NCBI RefSeq assembly: GCF_009388985.1
Contig: NZ_CP036422.1
Coordinates: forward strand, 2,122,501 to 2,186,500
Source of the DNA: Halioglobus maricola
Lineage (GTDB): Bacteria; Pseudomonadota; Gammaproteobacteria; Pseudomonadales; Halieaceae
Reading direction: 5' to 3'
Length of the DNA stretch: 64,000 nucleotides
The notes under the pieces: model-generated
Told to the model about the DNA's origin: nothing
The model's database searches: none
Seen by the model: the letters and a program-made list of their open reading frames with translations, nothing else
Made by a program: the position numbers and the translations under genes
Shown here: positions 24,575 through 32,648 of the stretch, in pieces
How positions within the stretch are numbered: position 1 is the first letter of the stretch
Layout: each line of letters starts with the position of its first letter

Positions 24575-24940
24575 ATGATAGATGCCAGCACTCATGAGGC
24601 AATGGCGATGTGGTCTGCAAATGCCATCACCAGCTTCTCAATTTATTTGACCTTCACGTTCGCCTATTTGACTGCCGCTTACTTGGCAGGCGCAAAACTT
24701 ACGAAGTACCAGGTATTCGTCGTTAGCACGCTATATAGCGCTGGCGCTCTCATATCTTTATTCGCGGTAATCAATAACCTCGAACTGTACACGGTTCTAC
24801 TCAATCAAGATGAAACTCTGCGATCTTCCATTACATTTAGCGGTGAATTTTGGACGTATTACATAACACCTCTTTTTATGATCGGGATAGCGGTCAGCTT
24901 GTCCTTTATGTGGTATATCCGTCATCCCAAGACGGAATGA
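24575..24940 (+). CDS. Small three-helix membrane protein
   Basis: The 121-aa protein has three hydrophobic segments (about residues 18-38, 47-68 and 93-113) with short polar ends. No family was recognised. TAAGGAT precedes the ATG by about 6 bases, which supports translation. The gene is bracketed by two copies of the dispersed palindrome, and its stop codon lies inside the second of these. Confidence 0.6.
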   Translation: MIDASTHEAMAMWSANAITSFSIYLTFTFAYLTAAYLAGAKLTKYQVFVVSTLYSAGALISLFAVINNLELYTVLLNQDETLRSSITFSGEFWTYYITPLFMIGIAVSLSFMWYIRHPKTE

Positions 24941-24966
24941 CCGCTATGAGGTGGAAGCGGACCATT
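24936..24966. repeat. Dispersed palindrome, copy 3
   Basis: AATGACCGCT (24936-24945) and AAGCGGACCATT (24955-24966) are imperfect arms of the same AATGTCCGCT/AGCGGACATT pattern as copies 1 and 2. The loop differs. It could form a terminator-like hairpin at the end of the membrane-protein gene. Confidence 0.55.
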
Positions 24967-25043
24967 GATTTGGAACTAGAACTAACCTTGGATGCCACGT
25001 CGTGTCGGGGCTCTTATAGCTAAGTCGTAGCCAAAGACCAGAC

Positions 25044-25274
25044 GTGGATACGCAGTTGCCCGACTACGCGCGGCCAGTGTTCGTGCGTCTGCAGCAGGAT
25101 ACTGAAATCACGGTGACCTTTAAGCTGCTGAAGGGGAAGCTGCGCGAGCAAGCCTACCATCTGGATAGGGTGGGTAAAGATCGAGTGTATGTGCGCCACC
25201 CTCGCAGCGGTGACTATCGGGTGCTGGATGACGCCTTTTATCAGATGATCCTAGCGGCTGAGGCGGGTTACTAG
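25044..25274 (+). pseudogene. 3' fragment of an acyl-CoA synthetase gene
   Basis: The 76 residues LPDYARPVFVRLQQDTEITV, then TFKLLKGKLREQAYHLDRVG and the end YRVLDDAFYQMILAAEAGY, match the C-terminal tail of fatty-acid transport protein/very-long-chain acyl-CoA synthetases. There the sequence LPxYARPxFxRL, the TGTFKxxK block with the catalytic Lys, and a VPLDxxxY closing segment are conserved. The AMP-binding body (usually over 500 residues) is missing, and the upstream 100 bp do not encode it. It is therefore a gene remnant, probably left by a deletion or insertion-sequence event; IS-end-like repeats lie 220 bp downstream. Confidence 0.72.
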
Positions 25275-25491
25275 GAGGGGATGCCTGCCTGCCAAGCCGG
25301 GAGTGAAACCTTGAAGTCCATTTCAATCTGCAGCCTTTCGCAGGTGGCGGCTGTGCTGGAGAAGGAGAAACGTGCCCTGGGTCTTGATTGAAGATGTCGT
25401 GAAGATGACGACAATCGACAAAGAGTTCACCATGAAACTCCTTTTGAATGCGCATCAACTAAGTCCCACTCGGTCTTTTGCAACAGCGAAT

Positions 25492-25533
25492 TGGTCAGAG
25501 TAATTCGGCAGAGATGGTCAGGGTATTCCGGCA
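25492..25533. repeat. Direct-repeat doublet resembling an IS21-family end
   Basis: Two 19-bp units, TGGTCAGAGTAATTCGGCA (25492-25510) and TGGTCAGGGTATTCCGGCA (25515-25533), agree at 16 of 19 positions and are repeated every 23 bp. IS21-family elements carry such multiple GGTCA-containing repeats at their ends, where the transposase binds. No istA or istB gene follows, so only a remnant is present. Confidence 0.5.
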
Positions 25534-26128
25534 AGCCGGTCAAACGGTCGCAGCGCCCACATCAGTGATTCGAACAGTCGGGATGCCTTGATAGGAAAAA
25601 TAGCGGGGGAGGGCCGCAGTTTTTGGACGGACATAATTGAACATCACAATCCGGCTTCCTCCAGTTAACGCAATGCATGCCTGGACTGCTAATCTGATCC
25701 AATCAAAGATCGCGTGCCGCCGCACGGAACGTATTGATGCTTTTCCTGCAGGTTTTTTCATATTGGAAAATGTCCGCCGGACGGGATCCCCTGTCCTTCA
25801 TGACCAGCAATATAGACCGCCTTATATGAGCGGTAGCGTAGAACTCATCATTCAAACAATACACCTACTTACCCGCAGGGCACTCCTGCAACTTTGGGGT
25901 AGGGGATTACCGCCTGCACGAAAGGTTCTCACGTTTTCTTGGAAACTGGCGCCTCGGTCGCTATTTCTTTCCAACTTTACTTGTTCGTCCATCCATCTGA
26001 AAAACAGCATTAAAAATAGGATCGTTAAGCCATTGATTTAGCGGGGAAAACGCACAGAGCGTGAGATTGTCATTACCCACTTAGACGCACTAACGATGCG
26101 GCTATTAGCAAAATCCGTAGTAATTTTG

Positions 26129-26167
26129 AGATTGTTATAAATATCAATCTTTTAGAGATAATATCTC
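26129..26167. promoter_or_regulatory. Two AT-rich inverted repeats
   Basis: AGATTG (26129-26134) pairs with CAATCT (26145-26150), and GAGATA-A-TATCTC (26155-26167) is a perfect 6-1-6 palindrome. They lie 160-200 bp upstream of the GIY-YIG gene in a very AT-rich stretch and could be operator or promoter elements. Confidence 0.35.
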
Positions 26168-26324
26168 AAAATATAATCAAGCTTTGACTACATTAGCACT
26201 TCAAATACTCCGGTCAAGGTCCGGGTGAATCGACCATGTTCGTTTTAGATGAGGTTTCCGATGACTTTCGGGCCGCTTCCATTTAACTTAGCAATCACTA
26301 GAACCGCCTAAAGATAAACTGGAG

Positions 26325-27239
26325 ATGGATCTCAAGCTAATGTCCCAGCCTTATACAATTCGGCTTTTTGTTCCTGACGGCAATCCGGATGACCTTAAAA
26401 TAATCGACAAAATGAACTGGACAGGTGTAGGCCTCGAGGTGAGTAGAGATTCCTGGTCGAAACACAGGGCTCGCCCAGAATTTAATCAGGCAGGTGTATA
26501 TATCCTAGTTGGATATGAAGAGGCCGATGATCTGCCTACTGTATACGTGGGTCAGGGCGATGGCGTCTTATCCAGGATAGATGCTCATGAAAAAGAGAAA
26601 GATTTCTGGGATCGTGCCCTCACGTTTGTCTCTAGTAATGGTGGGCTTAACCGAGCTCACATAACATGGCTAGAATGGGCTTTGATCAAAAAAGCAGCAG
26701 AAGCTAGCCGCTGTAAACTAGCCAATGGAAACACGCCGAAAGAGCCCGTCCTAACTGAATCTGAGAAGGCCGATACGCGGCAATTCTTGAACGAAATTCT
26801 CAGTGTGCTTCCTCTAGTCGAGATCCGATTGTTCGAAAAAGCAACAATCATTAAGGCGACAGATAATGCCCTCGTCCAGAAAGCCACAACGCTTGACACG
26901 ATCATCGTACCAGCCCAGCAAGATGGTTTTAACGAAGTATTTGTGGGCGAAAATTGTTGGTATGCGATTCGTATCGGCGGAGGGAAGCTGAAAGATATCA
27001 AGTACATCGCTGCGTATCAGACCGCGCCTGTGTCGGCAGTCACGCACTTTGCCCAGGTCGAATCTATCGAACCCTACGGAGATGGTGGAAAATATAAGCT
27101 AAATTTTACCGCCCCTGCCCAAAAAATTGGCCCCATTACTTACGGAAATGCGAAGCAAGGCATGATGCAAAGCCCACGGTACACCACCCATGAAAGGCTC
27201 ATTAATGCGAGCTCTCTGGACGATCTATTTCCGAATTGA
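26325..27239 (+). CDS. GIY-YIG nuclease family protein with extra C-terminal domain
   Basis: The 304-aa protein has an N-terminal lead (SQPYTIRLFVPDGNPDDLKI) typical of a group of stand-alone GIY-YIG proteins. The nuclease core is AGVYILVGYEEADDL with TVYVGQGD (GVY at 57-59, YVG at 74-76), Arg84 and a Glu in WLEWAL near 117. The C-terminal part (about residues 190-304: ENCWYAIRIGGGKL, then IKYIAAYQTAPVSAVTHFA and PITYGNAKQGMMQSPRYTT) is not the DUF4357 common in this group. I cannot name it; it resembles an extra substrate-recognition domain. ATGs at 26325 and 26340 are both possible. It is the first gene of the defence island, so DNA restriction or repair is the likely role. Confidence 0.75.
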   Translation: MDLKLMSQPYTIRLFVPDGNPDDLKIIDKMNWTGVGLEVSRDSWSKHRARPEFNQAGVYILVGYEEADDLPTVYVGQGDGVLSRIDAHEKEKDFWDRALTFVSSNGGLNRAHITWLEWALIKKAAEASRCKLANGNTPKEPVLTESEKADTRQFLNEILSVLPLVEIRLFEKATIIKATDNALVQKATTLDTIIVPAQQDGFNEVFVGENCWYAIRIGGGKLKDIKYIAAYQTAPVSAVTHFAQVESIEPYGDGGKYKLNFTAPAQKIGPITYGNAKQGMMQSPRYTTHERLINASSLDDLFPN

Positions 27240-27640
27240 ATGGTTCCGACCACTCAACTGCTTGCCTACCTTCCCAGGCTGTATCCCTGTCATAGAGTGG
27301 CCAACTCCGAGATGAAAGCAGGAACACAGGATTCTGAAGGTACGTTGTCATTACTCTTGGTTCAAGTACAAACCTGATGTGAGAGCTTTTTCCAATCTTA
27401 CCAATGTTGAACCAATCGTGAACTTTCGTTACCAAATGGCACCGTGTGCCGAGAATATCCAAACCCGTTACTGTTATCCAAAGCAGATTGGTACCAGGTG
27501 AAGTCATTGTTGGCCTGTTAAGCTCGCTCAACAGACTTCAGGTAAAGTGTGATATCGCCCGAGCTCGCATAGATGCTACCAAGTATTCTATTTCTGAGCG
27601 GTGCTCTTCCGATGGATTGATCAAACAGAGTTGTATTGGA
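27240..27640. other. Gap before the protease gene
   Basis: About 400 bp between the GIY-YIG gene and the preferred start of the protease gene. The protease frame stays open upstream to a GTG at 27446 but without a ribosome-binding site. A 109-aa frame on the opposite strand (27202-27531) overlaps it and is unrecognised. Nothing in the gap is convincingly functional. Confidence 0.4.
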
Positions 27641-29074
27641 ATGAAAGAAAGAGGTTCTTATCAAACCAAGTTGGAAATACCCTCTAATAGTGTTCTTGAG
27701 AGGAATTGTCGATGGGGGCGGCCAGTGTTTTCGCCCGTGGATGGCATCGAGGAAGACCTTTTATGGCGGTTTAAGGGCCTTAATGTTGCAATAGGCTTCG
27801 TAAATGAAGAAAACCATAGAATTATTGGAAGCGGGGTTATGGTGGCTCCTGGTTTGTGTTTGACTGCAAGCCATGTCATCGAAGAGACATTAAGGAAACA
27901 AGCATTACTTCACACATTTGTCGATGACAAAAATATGCGAATTTGGTCGCCTGAGGACTTTCACGCTCAGAGATTTTCAGCCCGGTTGCTTCCTTTCCAA
28001 AGGCCTGAAATGAAGTATTCAGATGTAGGGGTTCTATCATGCTCGCCTTTCTCTTCTTTTAGTGATTGTGAAGATTATCTCTTTGCACCGCTAAGAATAG
28101 ACGTACCTAAAATCGGTGAAAGACTGTGGACCACCGGATATAGAGAAACGCTAAATGATGGTGTGCCTACGGTTGCTTTTTTTATTTCCTCTGGCTTGGT
28201 TACCGAGCAGTACCTAGAAGGAAGAGGATCCCACCTGCAAGGACCATGTATCGAAGTTGCGATGGAAGCCTTGGGTGGTATGAGCGGTGGAGCAGTGTTT
28301 AATGAAGATGGCTATATCGTAGGTGTAATATCTTCATGTCTAGGCGACCAGAATGACAATAAGGGGCCCACTTACGTGACATTGCTTTGGCCATCGCTAC
28401 TTTCAACGGTCCATAGCCCATGGCCGGATCAGTACTGGCCTAATCAAGTGGGTGGACTACAAGTTTCAGTTGAGAATGGTGGAGCAAGAGTATCTGGTTC
28501 TGCAAGATGGAGTGATGAAGGCTCTATGCTCGTTACTTTCTATAAGCAAAGCGAAAAAGCAATGACTTCCGTACTACAAAAATCTGGGGTCGATGTTCTC
28601 GCATATGGATTTGAAATATCTGATTTTTTCTACGAATACTTTGAAGAGTTTTTGGAGGAAAAAGGCCAAGAATACCTGCCTATGATGGACAATGAGCTTT
28701 TCCGTAAATCGCTTTCAGAGAGTCCTGTAACTGAGGTTATTAAGTTATTTCGATGCGTAGATACTATCGGTTTGGAAGGCATTGAAGACCTGGAAGTTCA
28801 ATCCATATCTGGACTTGAAAACGGCTGTATAAGTGTTAACGCCACGTTCAACATACGCGGTCTATTTATGGTTCTTGAAGTTTCGAGTCTTGAGTATCAG
28901 TGTCATGAGGAAAAAATCAACAAAAATGAAGCGTTACATAATAGGCAGATCTATGGCGAAGTTGTTAGATACGAGCACTATGTGAGGCCATATTATCGTG
29001 TGAATTTTGCATTTGATACTAAGCAGGAGCATCCATCCAATCTCAAGATCCAAACAATAACATTGAGAGTGTGA
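27641..29074 (+). CDS. Trypsin-like serine protease of the defence island
   Basis: The 477-aa protein has an S1/Trypsin_2-type protease domain. The catalytic His is in GSGVMVAPGLCLTASHVIEE (residue 78 from the chosen start), the Asp in YSDVGVL (128) and the Ser in ALGGMSGGAVFNEDGYIVGV (215), so the triad is intact. The C-terminal ~200 residues are acidic, of unknown fold and without an obvious partner-binding motif. There is no signal peptide, so the protease is cytoplasmic, as in defence-associated proteases that are switched on by a sensor. The ATG at 27641 with TTGGA just upstream is preferred to a GTG at 27446. It precedes the DUF4238 gene by about 100 bp. Confidence 0.75.
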   Translation: MKERGSYQTKLEIPSNSVLERNCRWGRPVFSPVDGIEEDLLWRFKGLNVAIGFVNEENHRIIGSGVMVAPGLCLTASHVIEETLRKQALLHTFVDDKNMRIWSPEDFHAQRFSARLLPFQRPEMKYSDVGVLSCSPFSSFSDCEDYLFAPLRIDVPKIGERLWTTGYRETLNDGVPTVAFFISSGLVTEQYLEGRGSHLQGPCIEVAMEALGGMSGGAVFNEDGYIVGVISSCLGDQNDNKGPTYVTLLWPSLLSTVHSPWPDQYWPNQVGGLQVSVENGGARVSGSARWSDEGSMLVTFYKQSEKAMTSVLQKSGVDVLAYGFEISDFFYEYFEEFLEEKGQEYLPMMDNELFRKSLSESPVTEVIKLFRCVDTIGLEGIEDLEVQSISGLENGCISVNATFNIRGLFMVLEVSSLEYQCHEEKINKNEALHNRQIYGEVVRYEHYVRPYYRVNFAFDTKQEHPSNLKIQTITLRV

Positions 29075-29177
29075 AGGCCGTAGGCCAATAGAATTAGCAC
29101 ATACACCATTTCTTCTTGCAAGCCTATGCGAGCCAAAGAGTAACTGCCATACCTTCGAATAATTCATTGGGCATATT

Positions 29178-30287
29178 GTGAGCTATACAAAAAACCAACA
29201 TGTTATCTCGCGTTGGATATTAAGAAACTTTAGAAGTGACGACACTGCGACATTAGATCGCGACAAGAAAAGAGTGTGGACACATACGGTATATCACGAT
29301 CCTGATAAAGGTAATGTCTTGAGAGATATACCCTTACCAATAGCGTCCGTAGGAATGAAGAAGGATTGTTTTACACTTTCAGATGGAGAAACAGGCTGCA
29401 AATTCGATATTGAGGATGAGCTTTCTGTATATGAAAAAAAGACGTCGGACCTTTTCAATTCTCTAGTAAAAGAGCATGATTTCGAAAAACTACTAGAAGT
29501 GGAAGGGCATGATTATCCCCTTGAGATGCTCTTAAACTATGCAGTTATTCAAGTTGTACTGGGGCTGCACAATCCACAGAATAAATCTGAATACACTCAT
29601 GAAATTCTAGAGTATTTTACTTCGTTGTTATTGCGAGATTTTGAAATAATTCGTACCCAGGTAGACAACCCTCGGCCTGAAATTGCTGCTCTTATGCAGG
29701 GAGACTTATACAAAAAAATGAAGAGGGTGGTGAACTCTTCATCACCTAAAAGAGACATCTGTAACACGCTTTTGGTTCTATTTATGATTGCGGAGTGCGA
29801 AGGCCTCCCAAGCCTCATTAATTTCTTACCTACTATACGAAACACTTTATTCAGAGGCATCTATGTTGAGGCTATTTACCACACGGGTTATGAATTCGAT
29901 GCAACAGGCCCTAGGCCTGTATTTACAATCGGCCCGAATATCATGTGCCTTGACTCCGAGAAAGGGCTTCTTGACTTACCTTTATCACATAATCTTGCCA
30001 TACACTTTTCAATTGGGAAACATGAATACTACAATTCATCGCTGGATATTTTTAGTGCGGATCCGAGTAAGTTATCCTGTAAAAAGAGCAAAAATATCAA
30101 TGTTTACAAGGTATCTCATGATTATATCGACAACATAACTTCAACCATAAATGCCATAAATATCTCTCAATCTAATACTATCTATACCCCTCACTGTCTA
30201 AAAGATGTAGAAGACTATCTTGCTTTGCAGGCTAATAATGAGGCTTTTTACCGTACACCTGAGGCCCCAGAATTGGTTATCACATAG
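29178..30287 (+). CDS. DUF4238 family protein
   Basis: The 369-aa protein opens with KNQHVISRWILRNFRS, the N-terminal His-containing signature of DUF4238. The rest is helical and without an identified catalytic motif. The family has no established biochemical role to my knowledge but occurs in phage and defence contexts. A GTG start at 29178 is used; the Shine-Dalgarno-like sequence before it is weak. Same orientation and spacing suggest co-expression with the protease gene upstream, so the two may form one module, with DUF4238 perhaps acting as sensor or regulator. That pairing is inference. Confidence 0.7.
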   Translation: MSYTKNQHVISRWILRNFRSDDTATLDRDKKRVWTHTVYHDPDKGNVLRDIPLPIASVGMKKDCFTLSDGETGCKFDIEDELSVYEKKTSDLFNSLVKEHDFEKLLEVEGHDYPLEMLLNYAVIQVVLGLHNPQNKSEYTHEILEYFTSLLLRDFEIIRTQVDNPRPEIAALMQGDLYKKMKRVVNSSSPKRDICNTLLVLFMIAECEGLPSLINFLPTIRNTLFRGIYVEAIYHTGYEFDATGPRPVFTIGPNIMCLDSEKGLLDLPLSHNLAIHFSIGKHEYYNSSLDIFSADPSKLSCKKSKNINVYKVSHDYIDNITSTINAINISQSNTIYTPHCLKDVEDYLALQANNEAFYRTPEAPELVIT

Positions 30288-30327
30288 AACCTGGCGTAAA
30301 CAAACGTGGTGCTATGCGCAGAAAAGG

Positions 30328-30360
30328 GGAGGCATAACCTCCATCGAGCTTACGACTCGA
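30328..30360. terminator. Tandem short hairpins between convergent genes
   Basis: GGAGG-CATAA-CCTCC (30328-30342) and TCGAG-CTTACGA-CTCGA (30344-30360) are adjacent 5-bp-stem hairpins between the ends of the DUF4238 and FRG genes. Neither is followed by a T-run, so termination is a weak inference. Confidence 0.3.
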
Positions 30361-30421
30361 ATGGCAAGAATTACATGACGGCGGTTAATCCGAAAAGGAA
30401 GGGCGTTATTCTTGAGAGTCT

Positions 30422-31258
30422 TCATCCTGCTTGGTCATGAGCACCAAATTCAGTCTGAACCATTTCACAAATTGCTTTAATCTCGTCATTCTTTGGATAT
30501 AGGGCTTGGTGGGGAATCGCATCAAAGTCCGCACCCCAGAATCGAGCTTTGGGGATTGCCAGCTTTGCCACTAATCGAACACCTAAGTCTAGGGAAGCCT
30601 GTTTCCTCTCAGTACGTATGGGAAATGAACCAACCAAATAGCCTTCCTGAAAATGTGGCCTCAAAGCCGAGTATGGACTCGCGCTTAGAAGCCGGACGTT
30701 GAGAAGCTCATCTTCAGTAGAGTATGTAATCGTCCCTTGAGGGTGCGGAAGCGCGAAAGCAAAAAGGTACCCCTCGGAATCACATTTTTCCAGGGCAAAG
30801 GATGCGGCAACACGGAGAGAATGCGTTAGATCGATCAGCGGCGTGTCGCATACTTCGTAGTGTTGAAGGATCGACCACAGCAGTTCGGGGAACTTTTTAA
30901 GTTTTTCTATTCCTTCGATATTTGCTTTATCAAGCTTCGAGAGTAGCATTTGAGAACAAGCATCCAGCTTTTGAAAACGTCGACTAAGCTCGTCGATCCG
31001 TAGGCTTTTTCCGGGACTCCGAAAAATTGATGGGTAAATAGAGCTAAGACCAGAACTGAGTAAGTAATCTTTCGGTTGGCCCCTAAAAAACAGAGTGTAA
31101 TCTGGATTATGATTCGCGATACGGGCGACTACGGGAACCAGTTCGCGGAATGTATTTACCCTAAGAGGCTCACTCTCCCGTATTTCTCTATTAGTCGACT
31201 TCTCATTCGAAACGATCGAAAGGTGCGACCAGACTCTTTGGTTCGATAGCGATCTCAT
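30422..31258 (-). CDS. FRG domain protein
   Basis: The 278-aa protein contains the FRG domain, named for its conserved motif seen here as LFFRGQPKDYLLSSGL. A second conserved block, LLWSILQHYEVCDTPLIDLT, is followed by VAASFALEK. FRG proteins are common in phage and defence loci and have no settled biochemical activity. The gene lies on the same strand as the Wadjet operon, 201 bp beyond the jetD stop, and could be the last gene of that transcript or have its own promoter. It converges with the DUF4238 gene. An N-terminal stretch of about 30 residues precedes the domain. Confidence 0.8.
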   Translation of the reverse strand: MRSLSNQRVWSHLSIVSNEKSTNREIRESEPLRVNTFRELVPVVARIANHNPDYTLFFRGQPKDYLLSSGLSSIYPSIFRSPGKSLRIDELSRRFQKLDACSQMLLSKLDKANIEGIEKLKKFPELLWSILQHYEVCDTPLIDLTHSLRVAASFALEKCDSEGYLFAFALPHPQGTITYSTEDELLNVRLLSASPYSALRPHFQEGYLVGSFPIRTERKQASLDLGVRLVAKLAIPKARFWGADFDAIPHQALYPKNDEIKAICEMVQTEFGAHDQAG

Positions 31259-31459
31259 AGTATCAACCGGACATAAACTAGAGGGATGATATATAACACA
31301 AATCTTGGTTCATCGAACGCAGCTTCATAAAACATGGGCCTAAAAAAAACTGACAGTCTAAGCTGATCCAGGTTAGGCTTGAACAATTGTTCACAGGCGG
31401 AAAATGACTTTCTATGCCTCTATCTAGCGCAATCATCGAGACCATCTCGGGTCTGAGAA

Positions 31460-32638
31460 CTAGTTTACTTGCTGTAAGTATTCTTCCAATTCTGTAACGT
31501 TTACGATTTCTTGGTCGACAAACAAGTTATTCTCTCTAATATCTGGTAGCAACACTTGATCCGCATAAAAACAGCCGGTTGTACCAGGGTCCACCTGGGT
31601 ACCTTTACTCCCAGAGGAAATTGGGTGAGCGTTTCCTGCTCTAAGCTGCTGGCGCATCAAATCATAGGCTGGCTTCCAGCCCGTGATACTCGTAAAAATA
31701 CCATGTAATGCTGCCAAAATTGCAAGGCCAGAATAGTCCAGGTCACCCCAGAACGAACATGCAATGTCTTCTTCTGAGTGTTTTTCCCACCAAGCAATGA
31801 AACGCTGAAGGGTCCGATCAGACGCTGGATGCATCTGACTGATAGAATAGCCACCCGCATCCCTGATACGGGACGCCGAGCCCCTAAATCCTGCCGTGTA
31901 GACGATAGCTATCTGGCTGTTTTCTAAGCGGAAAAGGTAATCGGCCATCATCTGAAAACTGTCCTGGTTTTCAATAAAAAGAACCGATGAAAATTCTTCG
32001 GGGATATACACGTTGACGAGGATTGGCCGTGGGATCACCTTATCACTTCGATGTGGAAATGCTGATACGAGGTATTCTTCCTTATTATCCAAGTATTTTG
32101 AGTCGCCCCAGAAGTGGCGAGCCGAAAGGGAGCGAAGTGTGGCGGGTATACTAAGCGCCACCTCTAAAGACAGAAGCTGGTTTAATATCTCTTGAGCGCC
32201 TTTATTCGGATACTGGAGAGGATTGACACCGATAAATTGACGAGCAGTCGCATGAGACCACTGCATGGAGCTGGCGGCCTGCTGCCACTCATCCTTATAG
32301 GGTAGTTTTTTGGGGCGATTCAGCCACTGCCTGACCGTTTCTTCATGGTCGCTGTTGAATCGGACTTTAGCGTTCTCATAGACTTCTTTTCCAGTCTCAG
32401 CGCGATCTGGCTCAATCTCAAGTATTCCGAAATCCGCCTCGAGCTTCTGAATTAGTGACCAAACAACAGGCGCATCTTCGCTGTTGTATTCAAATAATGA
32501 CGGTGTGGATTTGGGGGTCAACCTTATTAGGAGCCGAGTCCCCGTGTCGGCTTTGTCGAGAAAACTCGACAAAAGACGGTTGATATCCTCATAATCAGAC
32601 ACCCAGATGGGCGCATCGGCTGGCGGCACTAGACTCAT
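31460..32638 (-). CDS. jetD: Wadjet JetD, topoisomerase VI/Toprim-like nuclease subunit
   Basis: The 392-aa protein is the DNA-cutting subunit of Wadjet/MksBEFG (JetD/MksG). The N-terminal half is an arm-like domain similar to DUF3322. The C-terminal DUF2220 half has the Toprim features: a Glu in SVLFIENQDSF (about residue 218) and the acidic pair in FWGDLDYSGLAIL (about residue 297). In known systems JetD cleaves circular plasmid DNA once the JetABC motor has extruded a loop. It follows jetC by 10 bp on the - strand. The intact acidic motif suggests an active nuclease. Confidence 0.88.
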   Translation of the reverse strand: MSLVPPADAPIWVSDYEDINRLLSSFLDKADTGTRLLIRLTPKSTPSLFEYNSEDAPVVWSLIQKLEADFGILEIEPDRAETGKEVYENAKVRFNSDHEETVRQWLNRPKKLPYKDEWQQAASSMQWSHATARQFIGVNPLQYPNKGAQEILNQLLSLEVALSIPATLRSLSARHFWGDSKYLDNKEEYLVSAFPHRSDKVIPRPILVNVYIPEEFSSVLFIENQDSFQMMADYLFRLENSQIAIVYTAGFRGSASRIRDAGGYSISQMHPASDRTLQRFIAWWEKHSEEDIACSFWGDLDYSGLAILAALHGIFTSITGWKPAYDLMRQQLRAGNAHPISSGSKGTQVDPGTTGCFYADQVLLPDIRENNLFVDQEIVNVTELEEYLQQVN

Positions 32639-32648
32639 ACTGTACGTT

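Larger units (their letters stand above)
25275..26324. other. Gene-poor, remnant-bearing stretch
   Basis: About 1 kb without a supported gene. It holds IS-end-like direct repeats (25492-25533) and AT-rich palindromes before the GIY-YIG gene (26129-26167). Two frames of 73 and 134 aa overlap on opposite strands and show no family resemblance. It looks like the worn-down edge of the accessory island. Confidence 0.6.

Noticed and set aside
25637..26041. 134-aa frame in the gene-poor stretch
   Set aside because: No family resemblance, no ribosome-binding site and an overlapping frame on the other strand; treated as non-coding.
27202..27531. 109-aa - strand frame between the GIY-YIG and protease genes
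   Set aside because: Looks somewhat protein-like but matches no family, overlaps the end of the GIY-YIG gene and has no clear start signals. It could be a remnant.
27446..27640. N-terminal extension of the protease from GTG 27446
   Set aside because: No ribosome-binding site and no conserved-looking sequence in the extra 65 residues; the ATG at 27641 is preferred.
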